Positions 1 through 64,000 of a stretch of 64,000 bases of DNA are shown one piece after another. Location of the stretch: positions 1,292,001 to 1,356,000 of the forward strand of contig CM065378.1 in the NCBI GenBank assembly GCA_033060915.1. Direction: 5' to 3'. The DNA comes from Euryodendron excelsum. Lineage: Eukaryota; Streptophyta; Magnoliopsida; Ericales; Pentaphylacaceae. Position 1 is the stretch's first letter. Each line of letters begins with the position of its first letter. The translations under genes were made by a program, and so were the position numbers. A model generated the notes under the pieces. The model was not told the DNA's origin and did not search any database. It saw only the letters and a program-made list of their open reading frames with translations.

Positions 1-617
1 CAGAATAGCGTGGCCTACAAATACTTTTCTGGTGAAGGGCTAAAGTTTGCTGGTTTAGGTTCTTACTAGGTAAATTAGAGGTTATAGGCTTTGGGCTTTG
101 AGCTTTTGAAGTGGTTTAATTAGTTTGGTTTCTAAGTTATTGGTTATTGAAGATTTGGATTGATGGTTGCATGGAATTCAGTCCAGCAAGTATTTATTTG
201 AAAAAAAACAAAAAAATAAATAAATCTGGAAAGCGTGTTTTTCAATGTGTGGGTGTCAGATTAAATGCTAAAAGGTAGGAGAAAGGGCTTGATAGGCTAA
301 GGTTTGGTGATGACCTTGGTGCTATTTTATGGTTGTAAGCAAGGGATTTTGCTATTAAAGAAAGAAGTTGAAGAAGAAGGTTTGATGTAGAGCATTTGAA
401 CATAAAGCACGTTTAGGACCCTTGGATAATGAAGTTTATGGTGAGTTTGAGTCTTGATTTCATGTCTCCTATAAGTTGGCTGCTGCTAGTCTAATTTAAT
501 TATGTATTAGGTCTTATTAGTTGGTGGTTTTTTTGGTGATTTCCAAATTTAAACAAGGAAATATGGTTTGACTCGTGGGTTGTGTTGTATCAAATTATAT
601 TTTTGTGTCTTACATGT

Positions 618-835
618 GGTTAGTGGTGTCAAATGGGCCGGCCCGGCACGATATGGCCATGTCGGGCATGCCTGTGCTTCAGGCAGTTCTTGACCCGGCA
701 CTATTTAAACTGTGGTCCAGACAAGACCAACATGACCTGCTAGTGCTAGTTTTAGGCCTAGCACTGCCCCTGGGCACAACACGATTTGGGCTCGTGCCGG
801 ATTGTATTCGGCCTGGCCCAGTCCCTTTTTCCGAT
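618..835. repeat. GC-rich dispersed repeat rich in GGCCGGCCCGGCACG
   Basis: A sharp GC-rich island in AT-rich surroundings, made of short repeated words around gggccggcccggcacga, gggcacaacacg, ggctcgtgccgg and ggcctggccc. Similar GGGCC/GGCACG-rich non-autonomous repeats are common in dicot introns. The open frame across it is a by-product of composition. Confidence 0.45.
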
Positions 836-1204
836 CTTCTCCAGAATTTTTTTAGGTAAAAAAGACTTTCGAAAATAAAGTTTCAATTTTGTGATATGCT
901 CTTGCAGCTGTGGAGTTTGTTATTTTGCATTTTTGGTGTTCAGTGGGTGTTGGCAGGTTCAGTTATTACTCTATGTGAAGTGTGGCAGAGTGGATGCACA
1001 GTGGAGAAGGTGAAGAAGGCTTGGAAGATTTTTCCTTTTTGTCTTATGTGGTGTATATGAAGGGAACATAACTGAAGCACTTTTGAAGAAGTTGATTTAC
1101 CAGTGCATAGATTTAAATCTATTTTCTTGCAGACTTTCCAGTTTTGGCTCGCAGGGAATTTCTGTGAATCTTTTTTTCTGTTCATTAGATTTCATACTTG
1201 ATCT

Positions 1205-1315
1205 TAATTTTGGGGAGGGGGTTTAGTTTCTTTGTATATAGCCTTTGTACGGAGGTGGCGTCCGTTTTGGCATCTAGTTTTGAATAAAATCCTTGCTTAT
1301 ATAAAAAAAAAAAGA
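1205..1315 (+). mobile_element. Possible LINE 3' tail
   Basis: The segment has the layout of a plant L1-like 3' end: tttgtatatagcctttgtac, a short spacer, then gaataaaatccttgcttata followed by an A-rich run. It resembles the reverse-strand LINE tails near 16372 and 31777 in this window. Coding sequence upstream is not recognisable. Confidence 0.35.
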
Positions 1316-1884
1316 ATCCTTTTTGAATTAGATACTTGTTTGGAAAATTATATATTTTTTTCACTATACAAAATATTGGGAAGATTTTTTTTCCTTCCTT
1401 TTTTTTGAGTTTCAAGTTAGTTGAATATTCTGGTTTTTTTTTTTTCTTTTTTCTTTCTCACTGAATAAAAGAACAGTATAAGTTTCATAACTATTTTTTA
1501 ACTGGACAAATCATACCATGCACCTTGTATTATGCAATACAACAGGGTGTATAATTGCAATTTGAATAAAGAAAAACAAAGTAAATTGAAAAAATACAAC
1601 ATAAATAATTTTGGCATTTTGAATAGAGCATTTGAGATAATTTTTTTTGATGATCAGGTGTATCTTTAGCTTCGGGGGGACTAATCCCCTAGGACACATG
1701 AGCATGCCCACCTATGTTTCATGGACTCTTTTAATTTGTTAAATACCCCTGTCGGACACTTGGTACTAAGGCAAGGGTAGATGTGTAAAATTATGATAGT
1801 ATGGTGCTTTATGCACGTGAGGGCAGGGAATTGTGTCAACTACCTATTGTTGCATTGTACAGGAAATTTGGTGGCTGGCAAGGA

Positions 1885-2255
1885 AAAAATGTTCATTTGT
1901 TTTCATCGAAACGGCCGAACATTTCCGTTTCCTAAGAGACCAAAACGAAACATTCGTGGAATAACGAAACTCTATTGTTTCCATCAAAACACAATGGAAT
2001 TTAGAAAAAGGCACTAAAACACAATGTTATAGATTGAACAATAAGTTGTATCAATATGAAATTTAGAACTTTTTCATAAATGTTGTTCAATTTTTATTTA
2101 GAAAACGTATTCTAAATATATCAATTGTCACTTCTGAAATGTTTTTGAAATATTTTCGAAATGTTTCTGCAACATTTACGAAATGTTTCCAAAACGTTTC
2201 TGTTTCCGAGCCAACCGAAAAGACCTATTGAAATGAAATCTTGATCCTTGGCGGT
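1885..2255 (+). repeat. Dispersed repeat family R3, copy 1 ('gaaacg-tttcc' repeat)
   Basis: About 360 bp. It starts near gcaaggaaaaaatgttcatt, passes cgaaacggccgaacatttcc, tttcctaagagacc, aaacacaatg and tttagaactttttcataaat, and ends at atcttgatccttgg. Copies with the same word order are at 13055-13405 (same orientation) and 20790-21144 (inverted). The outer words caagga/tccttg are inverted, suggesting a MITE-like element. Confidence 0.55.
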
Positions 2256-2339
2256 TGGTATTTTCAATATTTAGTGTTGAATGGTTGGTGCCCATGAGTG
2301 TTGGGGAGCTGTTTACTTGTTGGAGCAGAGGATAAACTA

Positions 2340-2610
2340 AAGGAAAGATTACGTGTAAAAAAAAAAGAAACTTTAGGAAATGGTAGGAGGGTTTGGGAGG
2401 CTGCTCCTTCATGTTTGACATGGTGCTCGTGTAGGGAGAGGAATAGGAGATCTTTTGAAGGCTTGGTGTATTCTATTCATTGCGTGAAAGGAATATTGGT
2501 TGTCTCCTTTTATTTTTGGCTAAGAATAGCTTTTCCTTTCTCTTGCATTCTTTGGTGGATATTTTGGGAATTCGTATTTTCTTGTAGATATGGGAGGCTT
2601 ATAGCATAAA
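2340..2610 (+). mobile_element. LINE ORF2 C-terminal fragment
   Basis: The + frame reads GRRVWEAAPSCLTWCSCRER, then NRRSFEGLVYSIHCVKGI. This matches the C-terminal W--WRERN-R-FE region of plant L1-like ORF2 proteins, downstream of the zinc-binding reverse transcriptase domain. Only this short end is visible. Confidence 0.6.
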
Positions 2611-3087
2611 AGGTCTACATTGCACCCTTGGTTTTTGGTACTTTTCTCTAATAAATTTATTAACTGGCCAAAAAACAAAAATGGCCTCCACGTGTTTTGT
2701 TAAATAGGCCCTGAAGTTCCTGAAGACTGCAATCATTTATCTTATGGTACCTATTTTTTTGGGGTACATTAAATGGCTGCTTTTCCTTCATTGTACATTC
2801 AAATCAAAATATCTTTGTTGTTGATCCGATGGCATATTTCTGTATGTGTTTGGAAAAGGATCTTTAAGATGTCTAGGTTTTTGTCTCTATAATAAGAAAA
2901 ACCGGTTTAGAATTCGATTCGAAGGGCTAAGGCTATGGAAATCTCTCTCTCTCTCTCTCCTCTCTAAGAAGCTTCCATTGTTGCTAGCCATGATGTTGAA
3001 AGGACTGCAGAGTTGTTTCGTTCATTGAACATTGATGTAAAATTTTTGCTGAACTTTTTACTAAAAGCCAACTGTTTCAACATGCAG

Positions 3088-57694
<54,607 letters not shown>

Positions 57695-57921
57695 GAATTA
57701 AGCCAAATCTACAGTGAAGGAAAGTGAAAAACAAATGGGCAACACTAACATTGTGACTAAGCCAGCATTACCTATTACTCGAGAAGTGGGGCAGGTCAGT
57801 CAAACAAAGGCGCGCTCACAAACAGAGACTGTTTTGGTGATCCATTTGACAATCTTTGACAACTGGGCAGGGCTTATTTGATACTATTGTGTGTGCCAGA
57901 TGCACCATCAAAGAGGTTGAC

Positions 57922-58066
57922 GAGTGAGGAGAGGGGTTGTCTCAGAGGTGGTGGTATCCCCACCCATTTTTGTCATCATGTGTTCGACTCATTCTTCCTC
58001 TCCCCATCTCAATCCCCAGGGCTTCGGCCCTCTGATGTACTCAAAAAGAAGAAAAAAAAAAAAAAA
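57922..58066 (+). mobile_element. Probable tRNA-derived SINE
   Basis: A-box-like ggttgtctcagaggtggtgg (57935-57954) and B-box-like gtgttcgactc (57980-57990) are spaced about 45 bp apart, as in a tRNA-like head. A short body ending ctctgatgtactcaaaaa and an A-rich tail to 58066 follow. It lies about 230 bp after the PEX1 stop and could be in the 3' UTR. Confidence 0.5.
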
Positions 58067-58139
58067 CAACTAAATGAGTTGATTTGCTTTTTCAGAATTT
58101 AGGATGCGTAGGGGCCGCCCAAGGATTTAGTAAATCGAG

Positions 58140-58173
<34 letters not shown>
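58140..58173 (+). repeat. CT microsatellite
   Basis: About seventeen uninterrupted CT units, 450 bp downstream of the PEX1 stop. Confidence 0.95.
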
Positions 58174-58177
<4 letters not shown>

Positions 58178-58789
58178 ATACTTTAGTAGGCTGTATTTGA
58201 ATTTGCCCCTGATAGATTAGAGAGGTTTCAATGTATGCTCAATTGAATTTGAGAGAGAGAGAGAGATGCAAAATAATAAGCTTGAGACTATTGTAATACG
58301 AGCTTTGATTACTTCATTTGTTATCCAAGAATGCGAGGGAAAAGTAGAACAACTGAGGCTGAAATGGTTTATTACTAGCACCGGTCAATGGTGGGGCGGG
58401 GGCCCGCTCACTTGGGAGTCTAATGAAGCTTTGCTGATTTTCTATTTTTTCTATTTTTTTTCTTCTTTCTTTTTTCTTTTCTCTTTGTAGAGTTATACTC
58501 AACCGACAGGCTTTTTGAAAGTAATAGAATGTTATGGATGGGGGGTTATCTTCAAAAACTGCCGTATGCACAAAGGACTTTGTTGGTCTGGAAAACACCC
58601 TGAAGCGTGCAACTGGGTCTCGTATAAAATCTGAAGATAATTTTTATTTATATACACCAATGACGTGCAAATTTAACTCTAGGCTATAAAAATAATTTTT
58701 AACCAACACTAAAAATGTGCAAAGACGTAACATAATGGTGTATCCACGTGGCAAGGCGTAACAAAATTAACGTGACAAGAACGCTTCTC

Positions 58790-59890
58790 ATCTAAAGGCA
58801 TGTGTGTATCAAGTGAGTTAAACTGAGAGTTTTTAATGAAGTTTGATTATATTAAATAATATTAAAGTTGATTACAAATGATTTTGAAGTAATTTAAGAC
58901 AATATGTGAAGATTATTAAGGAAGTGGTGGAATTTTATATATTTGCTCTTTCAAAAAGGTCGTGTGCTTGTGATGTGTGAATTTTTTGTTTGTTATTCTA
59001 ATTCAAGTTAGTAGAAGGTGGATATAATAACTTAGAACTTTAAGAATTTAATTATTATAAATAAAAATGAAGGTCGTAAAGTAAGATTTGACGTAAATGC
59101 AAGGGCAAATATGTAAAATTAAGCTTTTCTTTTATTGTTATCCAAAGGCTTATGCGTGCCACACGAGTCGAATTAGACGTTTTCGCATTAAGCATTATTA
59201 CATTATAACATTACATAATTGATTACACAAAATGTTGAAGTGATTTAAAAGGAGTTTGAGATAGATTATCAAGGAAGAAGCATGACTTTACATATTTTTC
59301 CCTTGAAATCCCTTGAAAAAAGTTACATTTTTGTCACATGTGAATTGTTTGTTTATTTTTCTAATAAAGGTTAGCAGATAGTTAATATTACAACAAATTT
59401 GATGTCTAAGGTCTTAATTGTTACAAATAAAAATAAAGGTTTTAAAGTATGATTTGGCGTAAACACAAAGGCAAAGATGTAAAATTTGGTCCTTTTTTTT
59501 TTTTTTTTTCACTCAAATGCTTATGCGTATCACACATGAGTCAAATTGGTGACTTTTACATTAAGCCTAATTACTTTATATACATCACGTAATTGATTAT
59601 ACTTTTGATTTTGAAGTGATTTAAGATAAATTTGCGATAGAATATAAAAGAAGGGGTATAATGTTATATATTTGCTCTTTGAAAAAAGCCACATGTTTGT
59701 CACATGTGAACTTTCTGTTTATTTTTTTAATGCAAGTTAGCAGAAAGTTAACGTTGCAATAAATTAAAAGTGTGAAAACTTACTTGTTACAAATAAAAAT
59801 AAAGTTCTTGAAATGGGTTTTAGTGTACTCGTTACAAATAAAATAAAGTTCTTAAAGTGAGTTTTGGTGTAAAATATTGGGCGTGCAAAG
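58790..59890 (+). repeat. Three-unit tandem array, ~365-bp period
   Basis: gtga.gtgtgaa.tttttgttt recurs at 58969, 59333 and 59699. cttatgcgt..cacac.agtc recurs at 59148 and 59519. ttacaaataaaaataaag, gcaaa.atgtaaaatt, attgattac and gaagtgatttaaga recur in the same order. Units differ by short indels. A shorter duplication (ttacaaataaaaataaagtt) extends the end to about 59870. Confidence 0.85.
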
Positions 59891-60304
59891 TACTTGGTGT
59901 AAAGAGCTTTGTTATTTTTTTTTTTTTATAAAAATTCTTTGTAAGTTTTCAATCAAAAATAGAAAATGCCAAGGGAAGTCACTTTCCTTTTTTGAAGTTG
60001 AAAGTTTTACCTGAGGTCGTAGCCTTACTAGCTTTGGCTGGCTGGTTAAAATTCTTATTCCCTTGCCACGCAATCGTAAGTTCGAATATGCTTATGTAAA
60101 TAGTAATTGTGAATCAGATACTGCATGTTGGGGGGCTTTGCTAGCTTGCACCTTTGGTGGGGCTTGAGTAAGTTATGACTTACCTTTTTTCAGATAGTCC
60201 AGCGAAATAGATACTGTTTTAATCATGCCCAGGTAAGGATGCTACTTTGATTGCAGTCCAATAGCTTTTTTGACCTTGCAAAAAAAAAAGAAAATTTCTA
60301 CAAA

Positions 60305-60306
<2 letters not shown>

Positions 60307-60340
<34 letters not shown>
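60307..60340 (+). repeat. AT microsatellite
   Basis: Seventeen uninterrupted AT units. Confidence 0.95.
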
Positions 60341-60343
<3 letters not shown>

Positions 60344-60621
60344 GGCAAAACATAGTTTAGATTTGAGAAATTGTCATACAAAGAAATGAAATTTATTATT
60401 TTGATAAGAAGATAGTCAAGTTTAGTAACCTTTTATCGAAGCCTAGGAATGCTTGGTGGACCAAAAAAAATTGAAGTTACTATTTTTAGGCCAGGTCCAT
60501 TAAAAGCAACTTGTAGCAAACTGGGCTCAGGTTCCCATGTTAGCAGCCAAGATGTCTCTTTCCAGTAGGCGTTGGCCTTAATTTACCAATTGCTTCATAT
60601 TTTTATTCCTCGGTTCAAATA

Positions 60622-61215
60622 GTGTCAACTCATCCTTTGTCGGTGATTGCTGATTTGATCTCTGTTTGTCCACTCTTGAGTAGGTCAAGGTTGAGCTTTA
60701 AACTTTCTTCGTTGTCGTTTGCTCCGAATACTGCTACTCGGAGGCTGTTAACCCAAATCTCCAGTAGAATCAAGGCTTCGCTTCCAAATGCGAGGGAGAA
60801 GGGCGTTTCTCCGGTTGGAATCCTTGTCATAGTCCTGTACACCCATAATATATCGCGTAGTTCTTCGGGCCATAATCCATTTGTTGCTTCCAATTTGGTG
60901 TTGACCATTTTTATTAGGGTTTTATTTCTGACTTCGACTTGTCCATTAGCTTGGGGATGGCCGGGCAAGGAAAAATGATTCTTTATTTCCAACTGAGAGC
61001 AGAAGTCTGTGAACTGGTCTCTGACGACGCCAGTTCTTCTTTCATTTTGTTACCAGTTCACTGGGGATAGTTATCGAGTTGCCTATGGACTAAGGGGGCT
61101 CCCCCTTTGAAATAAGTGTTTTAGTATACTTTATTCCCAACTGAGAGCAGACGTCTTTGAACTGGTTTCTGATGAATTGCTTCACTTTATCAGCCATTAT
61201 CATATGTGGTATGCC
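60622..61215 (-). mobile_element. Ty3/gypsy integrase remnant with internal duplication
   Basis: The minus strand from 61215 reads RFGIPHMIMADKVKQFIRNQ and FKDVCSQLGIK (integrase core; the Asp of ADNG-type motif present). After about 100 bp of disruption a second RDQFTDFCSQLEIKNHFS follows, then GHPQANGQVEV, LWPEELRDILWVYRT and RIPTGETPFSLAFGSEALI. These are diagnostic of plant Ty3/gypsy integrases, Tat-like. Frames are broken and no RT or protease is seen in the window. Confidence 0.85.
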
Positions 61216-61998
61216 GAACCTGCAAATTATAGATCACCGTACAAAATTATTTATGTTTGTCACAACCGGATTGTGGATCTTCTAAAATATCTCATAAATG
61301 AGACGGACCTAGAATCAGGCTTTCTGTGTGACTTGGGATTTTTATGCCTCCGTCTTTTTGCGAGGGATCCTCATCTGCACGATTTGGTTGATTTAAAGTG
61401 CCGTTAGGTTTTGAAATGCTTCGGAATTGTGACCTGACATTTAAGGTGGTCTAGGTCACCAAAAATTGTGTTCTCGCAAACATGAATTTTGGGCTAAAAT
61501 CATGGCTTTAATGCAAAAAGCATCATTCGCAAGTTTGGAAATGTTCCAATTGTTTGAAAATGCATTTGTGCTGGTTTGAAAAGCCCTTGGTAATTTGACT
61601 CCATGTTAGTCTATATAATCATGTTTAGATTTGGAGATCTTTTTACGTGTTGGGAATTATATGCACTCAACTATAACTTCCAACCTTGTTCAAAATTGGC
61701 ATCATACCCCGTTCTAGCAACCTCTTTTCCAGTGTTCATCAAATAAATCATCATCATGCTTGTCATCATGTCAACTGTGTGCAGTTGAGAGTGATTTTTC
61801 TTTACTTGCTTATGTTATGTGCTGGTGTGCATGTATAGTGAAAGCACTGATGTTGGTAGAAGATTTATGCTTGGCTTTGAAAGATTGGTTTTTGAAAAGG
61901 TCATTTTGACCGCTTTTGAAAGATTTGTCACTCCTCTAAGGTAGATTTGAAATATTTTTTTAATAAAAGAACAAAATGATGATGCTCTTGATGAGTTT

Positions 61999-62952
61999 TG
62001 ATCGAGCCTAAAAAGAGAATTCAGACTGTCTATGTATCCAAATTGTGCAGGAACTAGGTCAAACGTACTTTGGACTAATTTAAAATGATTTTCCACTCCT
62101 TAGGAAAATGATGAAATATGCAGGTCTATGTTAAGAGCTTCGGCATAGAAGGCTGGTTTCTGGCTTGCTCGGGGAAAGCTGAATTTTCTTGATAAGAGAG
62201 ACTCAGGATGATGGTTTATGCAAAGGTGCTTGGACCTGATGTGGTGAGAGGTGTGTCGCTCTATGGAGGCATTAGGACTGTATTGTAATTCTTGGACAAA
62301 ATTCTGTCTTGAATTGGTGGTTCCCCGCTTGTTGGGGAAGAATGACTGAGCTTGGAAAGAGAACCCAAACTATCTATGTATTCTAGCTATGTAGGAAGCA
62401 GGTCAAACATAGTTCGACTGATTTAAAATGAAGTGGGTATTTAAGACATGACTCTATTAATGATTTTTCGCTTATTAGAACAAAGATGATCGAGCTTGAG
62501 AAGGGAACTTAGACTGCCTACATATCCTAACTGTGTAGGAATTGATTTAAACGTAGTTAGACTTGATTTAGAATGATGTGGGTATTTGAACCCATTATGT
62601 TAGACATGGTTTCTCATTCCTTGGGTAAATGGCTATTGATAGTTTCTCACTCATTGGAAAAAAGATGATTGAGCCTGGGAAGAGAACCCAGCCTACTTAC
62701 ATATCCAGACTGTGCAAGAATTAGGTCAAATATAATTTGATATGGCTTAAAATTTGTTAATGGAATTTGGTTTAAATTGGTGATTCCTTGCTATTTGTGA
62801 AATGCCTGGTAGCCTAGTGTCTATGAATAGAACTCTAACTTTGAATGTTTGTGCCCTTACTTGTTGGGAGAAAAATGATCGAGCCTAGGAAGAGAACCCA
62901 GACTACCTATGTTTCCTAGCCGCGTAGGAATCATGTCAGATATAATTCTAGC
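61999..62952 (+). repeat. Five copies of an ~80-bp motif
   Basis: Copies at about 61999-62080, 62344-62425, 62486-62570, 62664-62740 and 62876-62952. Each has gatcgagcctgggaagagaa, cccagactacctatgtatcc and gtgtaggaatcaggtcaaac in order. The motif resembles one I know from non-coding parts of plant gypsy elements, consistent with the nearby integrase. Confidence 0.75.
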
Positions 62953-63351
62953 ATGATTTGAAAAGGAAAGAGACTAATGCCATAGAGTTTTTCAGTTTGA
63001 CAGAAAGGCTGTAAGAAGATTATAATTCTTTATGTATACCCTTGATGTATGGTGTGAGACTGGATTTTTGAAAAGGGGTCTTTCCCAATTTTATGCAATT
63101 TTGGCCGGTTCGTACAGCTTTGAAAAAGGCTAACTTAGTCTAGGATAGAATTTGGTATTTCTAATATGGAGGTTTCGGCTATTGCTCTACGGACACATAC
63201 TCAGAACAGAAGTCTGGGCTACTTTTTAGAAAACATGAATTTTTCATGAAAATAATATTTTTGTCATTTTAGCAGTTTTAACATTTTCAATATGAAAAAT
63301 CTGATTAACAACACCTGTATAGCATACATGAAAAACCTATGACAATAGTCT

Positions 63352-63717
63352 ATGCTTTTGTTGAGAAAATGCTATTTTTCCAAGAAATGGTATTTTCGTC
63401 ATTTTGATGGATCACCTATTTCAGATATGAAAGATCCATCTAACAACAACCATAGAGTATACATACAGTGGCTCATGACATTAGTCTGGACATTTGTTTT
63501 GAAAAAACTATTTTTTGAATTAAAAATCGAGCATTACGACGGCTTAGAACAGGGAAAAATGCAGCTTTTGGGTTCCAAAATGGGCATTATGATTGCTTCT
63601 GATGAGTTAAGATGCAATTTTATGAGTTTGAAATCAAGCATTATGAGGGCTTATGATGAGTTAAAAATGCAGCTATGGATTGGATTGGCTAATGCATTAT
63701 GCCAACTAAAAGCCTAA
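63352..63717 (+). other. 121-codon open frame, probably not a gene
   Basis: An uninterrupted + strand frame with no recognised domain. Its second half is repetitive (agcattatgagggcttatga, gagttaaaaatgcagct) and continues the low-complexity texture of the flanking retroelement-like sequence. Listed because it is open, not because coding is supported. Confidence 0.15.
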
Positions 63718-64000
63718 ATCGACAACTGAAAACTGAATAGGAGTAAAAGTAAAAATGCGTGGTAAACATGACTTTAAAGTAAATTATGCACCTGAAGTGA
63801 TTTCAGCATAGGTCTGGTTTAGTACAGATGCAGTTTGGTTATCGAAAATTAGGGAGAGTAATGGCTAGGCATGTTCCTATCGCGAATCGAGGAACGAGCA
63901 GGGATTATACTATATTGAAGGGATAATTGGTGCTGAAATTCACCCTGGGTAACAACGTAGATACAAACTAAGTCATGTAAGACACTCTAGCATCATAATG

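Larger units (their letters stand above)
1..3087. other. 3' part of PEX1 intron 1
   Basis: No segment resembling the first ~120 residues of PEX1 (for example EDDWEVLELN or AEAAIL) could be found on either strand, so this is inferred to be intron. It contains a GC-rich repeat (618-835), a possible LINE tail (1205-1315), a 360-bp dispersed repeat (1885-2255), a LINE ORF2 fragment (2340-2610), and AT-rich sequence with no other recognisable content. Confidence 0.6.
57695..64000. other. PEX1 3' flank, no host gene visible
   Basis: Holds a probable SINE, a CT microsatellite (58140-58173), a ~365-bp tandem array, an AT microsatellite (60307-60340), a gypsy integrase remnant on the minus strand, and an ~80-bp motif array. 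The PEX1 polyadenylation site cannot be placed. 61220-61990 and 62960-64000 contain no recognisable coding. Confidence 0.7.

Noticed and set aside
1..70. Open frame reading NSVAYKYFSG at the window edge, possibly end of PEX1 exon 1
   Set aside because: Only a chance SVA resemblance; it hits a stop within 22 codons and has no donor in a suitable phase. The conserved EDDWEVLELN segment does not follow.
575..859. 94-codon ORF
   Set aside because: Created by a GC-rich dispersed repeat; no domain.
2958..3030. Frame [17 protein letters not shown] just before exon 2, ending at a GT
   Set aside because: Does not match the PEX1 residues expected before [10 protein letters not shown].
58314..58598. 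ORFs on both strands near 58.3-58.6 kb
   Set aside because: Low-complexity T/C-rich tract, no domain, no conserved composition.
60005..60100. tRNA/SINE-like boxes (ggctggctggtta, gtaagttcgaatatgc)
   Set aside because: Spacing is plausible but no body, tail or duplication is seen; too weak to annotate.

Overview
This window is nuclear DNA of a flowering plant, most likely a woody eudicot with expanded introns. The base composition is AT-rich, all introns are GT-AG, no bacterial gene layout is present, and plant transposon families occur throughout (LINEs, Ty3/gypsy and copia LTR remnants, Helitron-like and PIF/Harbinger-like elements, Au-type SINE). The species cannot be named from the sequence.

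One host gene dominates: PEX1, the peroxisome-biogenesis AAA ATPase, on the + strand from 3088 to the TGA at 57692-57694. Fifteen exons join in frame to 1014 codons plus stop. They cover the rest of the N-terminal domain, the first AAA domain (D1, Walker A GPPGSGKT), the second AAA domain (D2, Walker A GPPGCGKT and Walker B FFDEFD) and the conserved C-terminal tail. By comparison with other plant PEX1 proteins, the first ~120 residues are missing. They should lie in an exon upstream of base 1, so 1-3087 is read as the end of intron 1. Nothing in the exons suggests a pseudogene.

The introns explain the size. Four are 90-169 bp; the other ten inside the window are 2.4-11.8 kb. Intron 4 holds an LTR-like block. 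Intron 5 has a long perfect-looking hairpin and a LINE split by an LTR-like element that itself contains a copia-like solo LTR. Intron 10 has a Helitron-like element around a tandem array. Intron 11 (11.8 kb) holds a reverse-strand LINE broken by a solo LTR, a PIF/Harbinger-like element and a 141-bp in-frame piece resembling Ty3/gypsy pol. Intron 13 has two tandem duplications, an Au SINE and several short dispersed repeats. Several MITE-like families recur, one of them five times.

Downstream of PEX1 (57.7-64 kb) no host gene is visible. This stretch holds a probable SINE, a three-unit ~365-bp tandem array, a reverse-strand Ty3/gypsy integrase remnant, and five copies of an ~80-bp motif.

PEX1 protein would work with PEX6 to pull ubiquitinated PEX5 receptor out of the peroxisome membrane. 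I did not find an undescribed host system. The most unusual items are the chimeric LINE ORF, the intronic hairpin, the size of the locus, and the CT repeat that forms the 5' splice site of the last intron.
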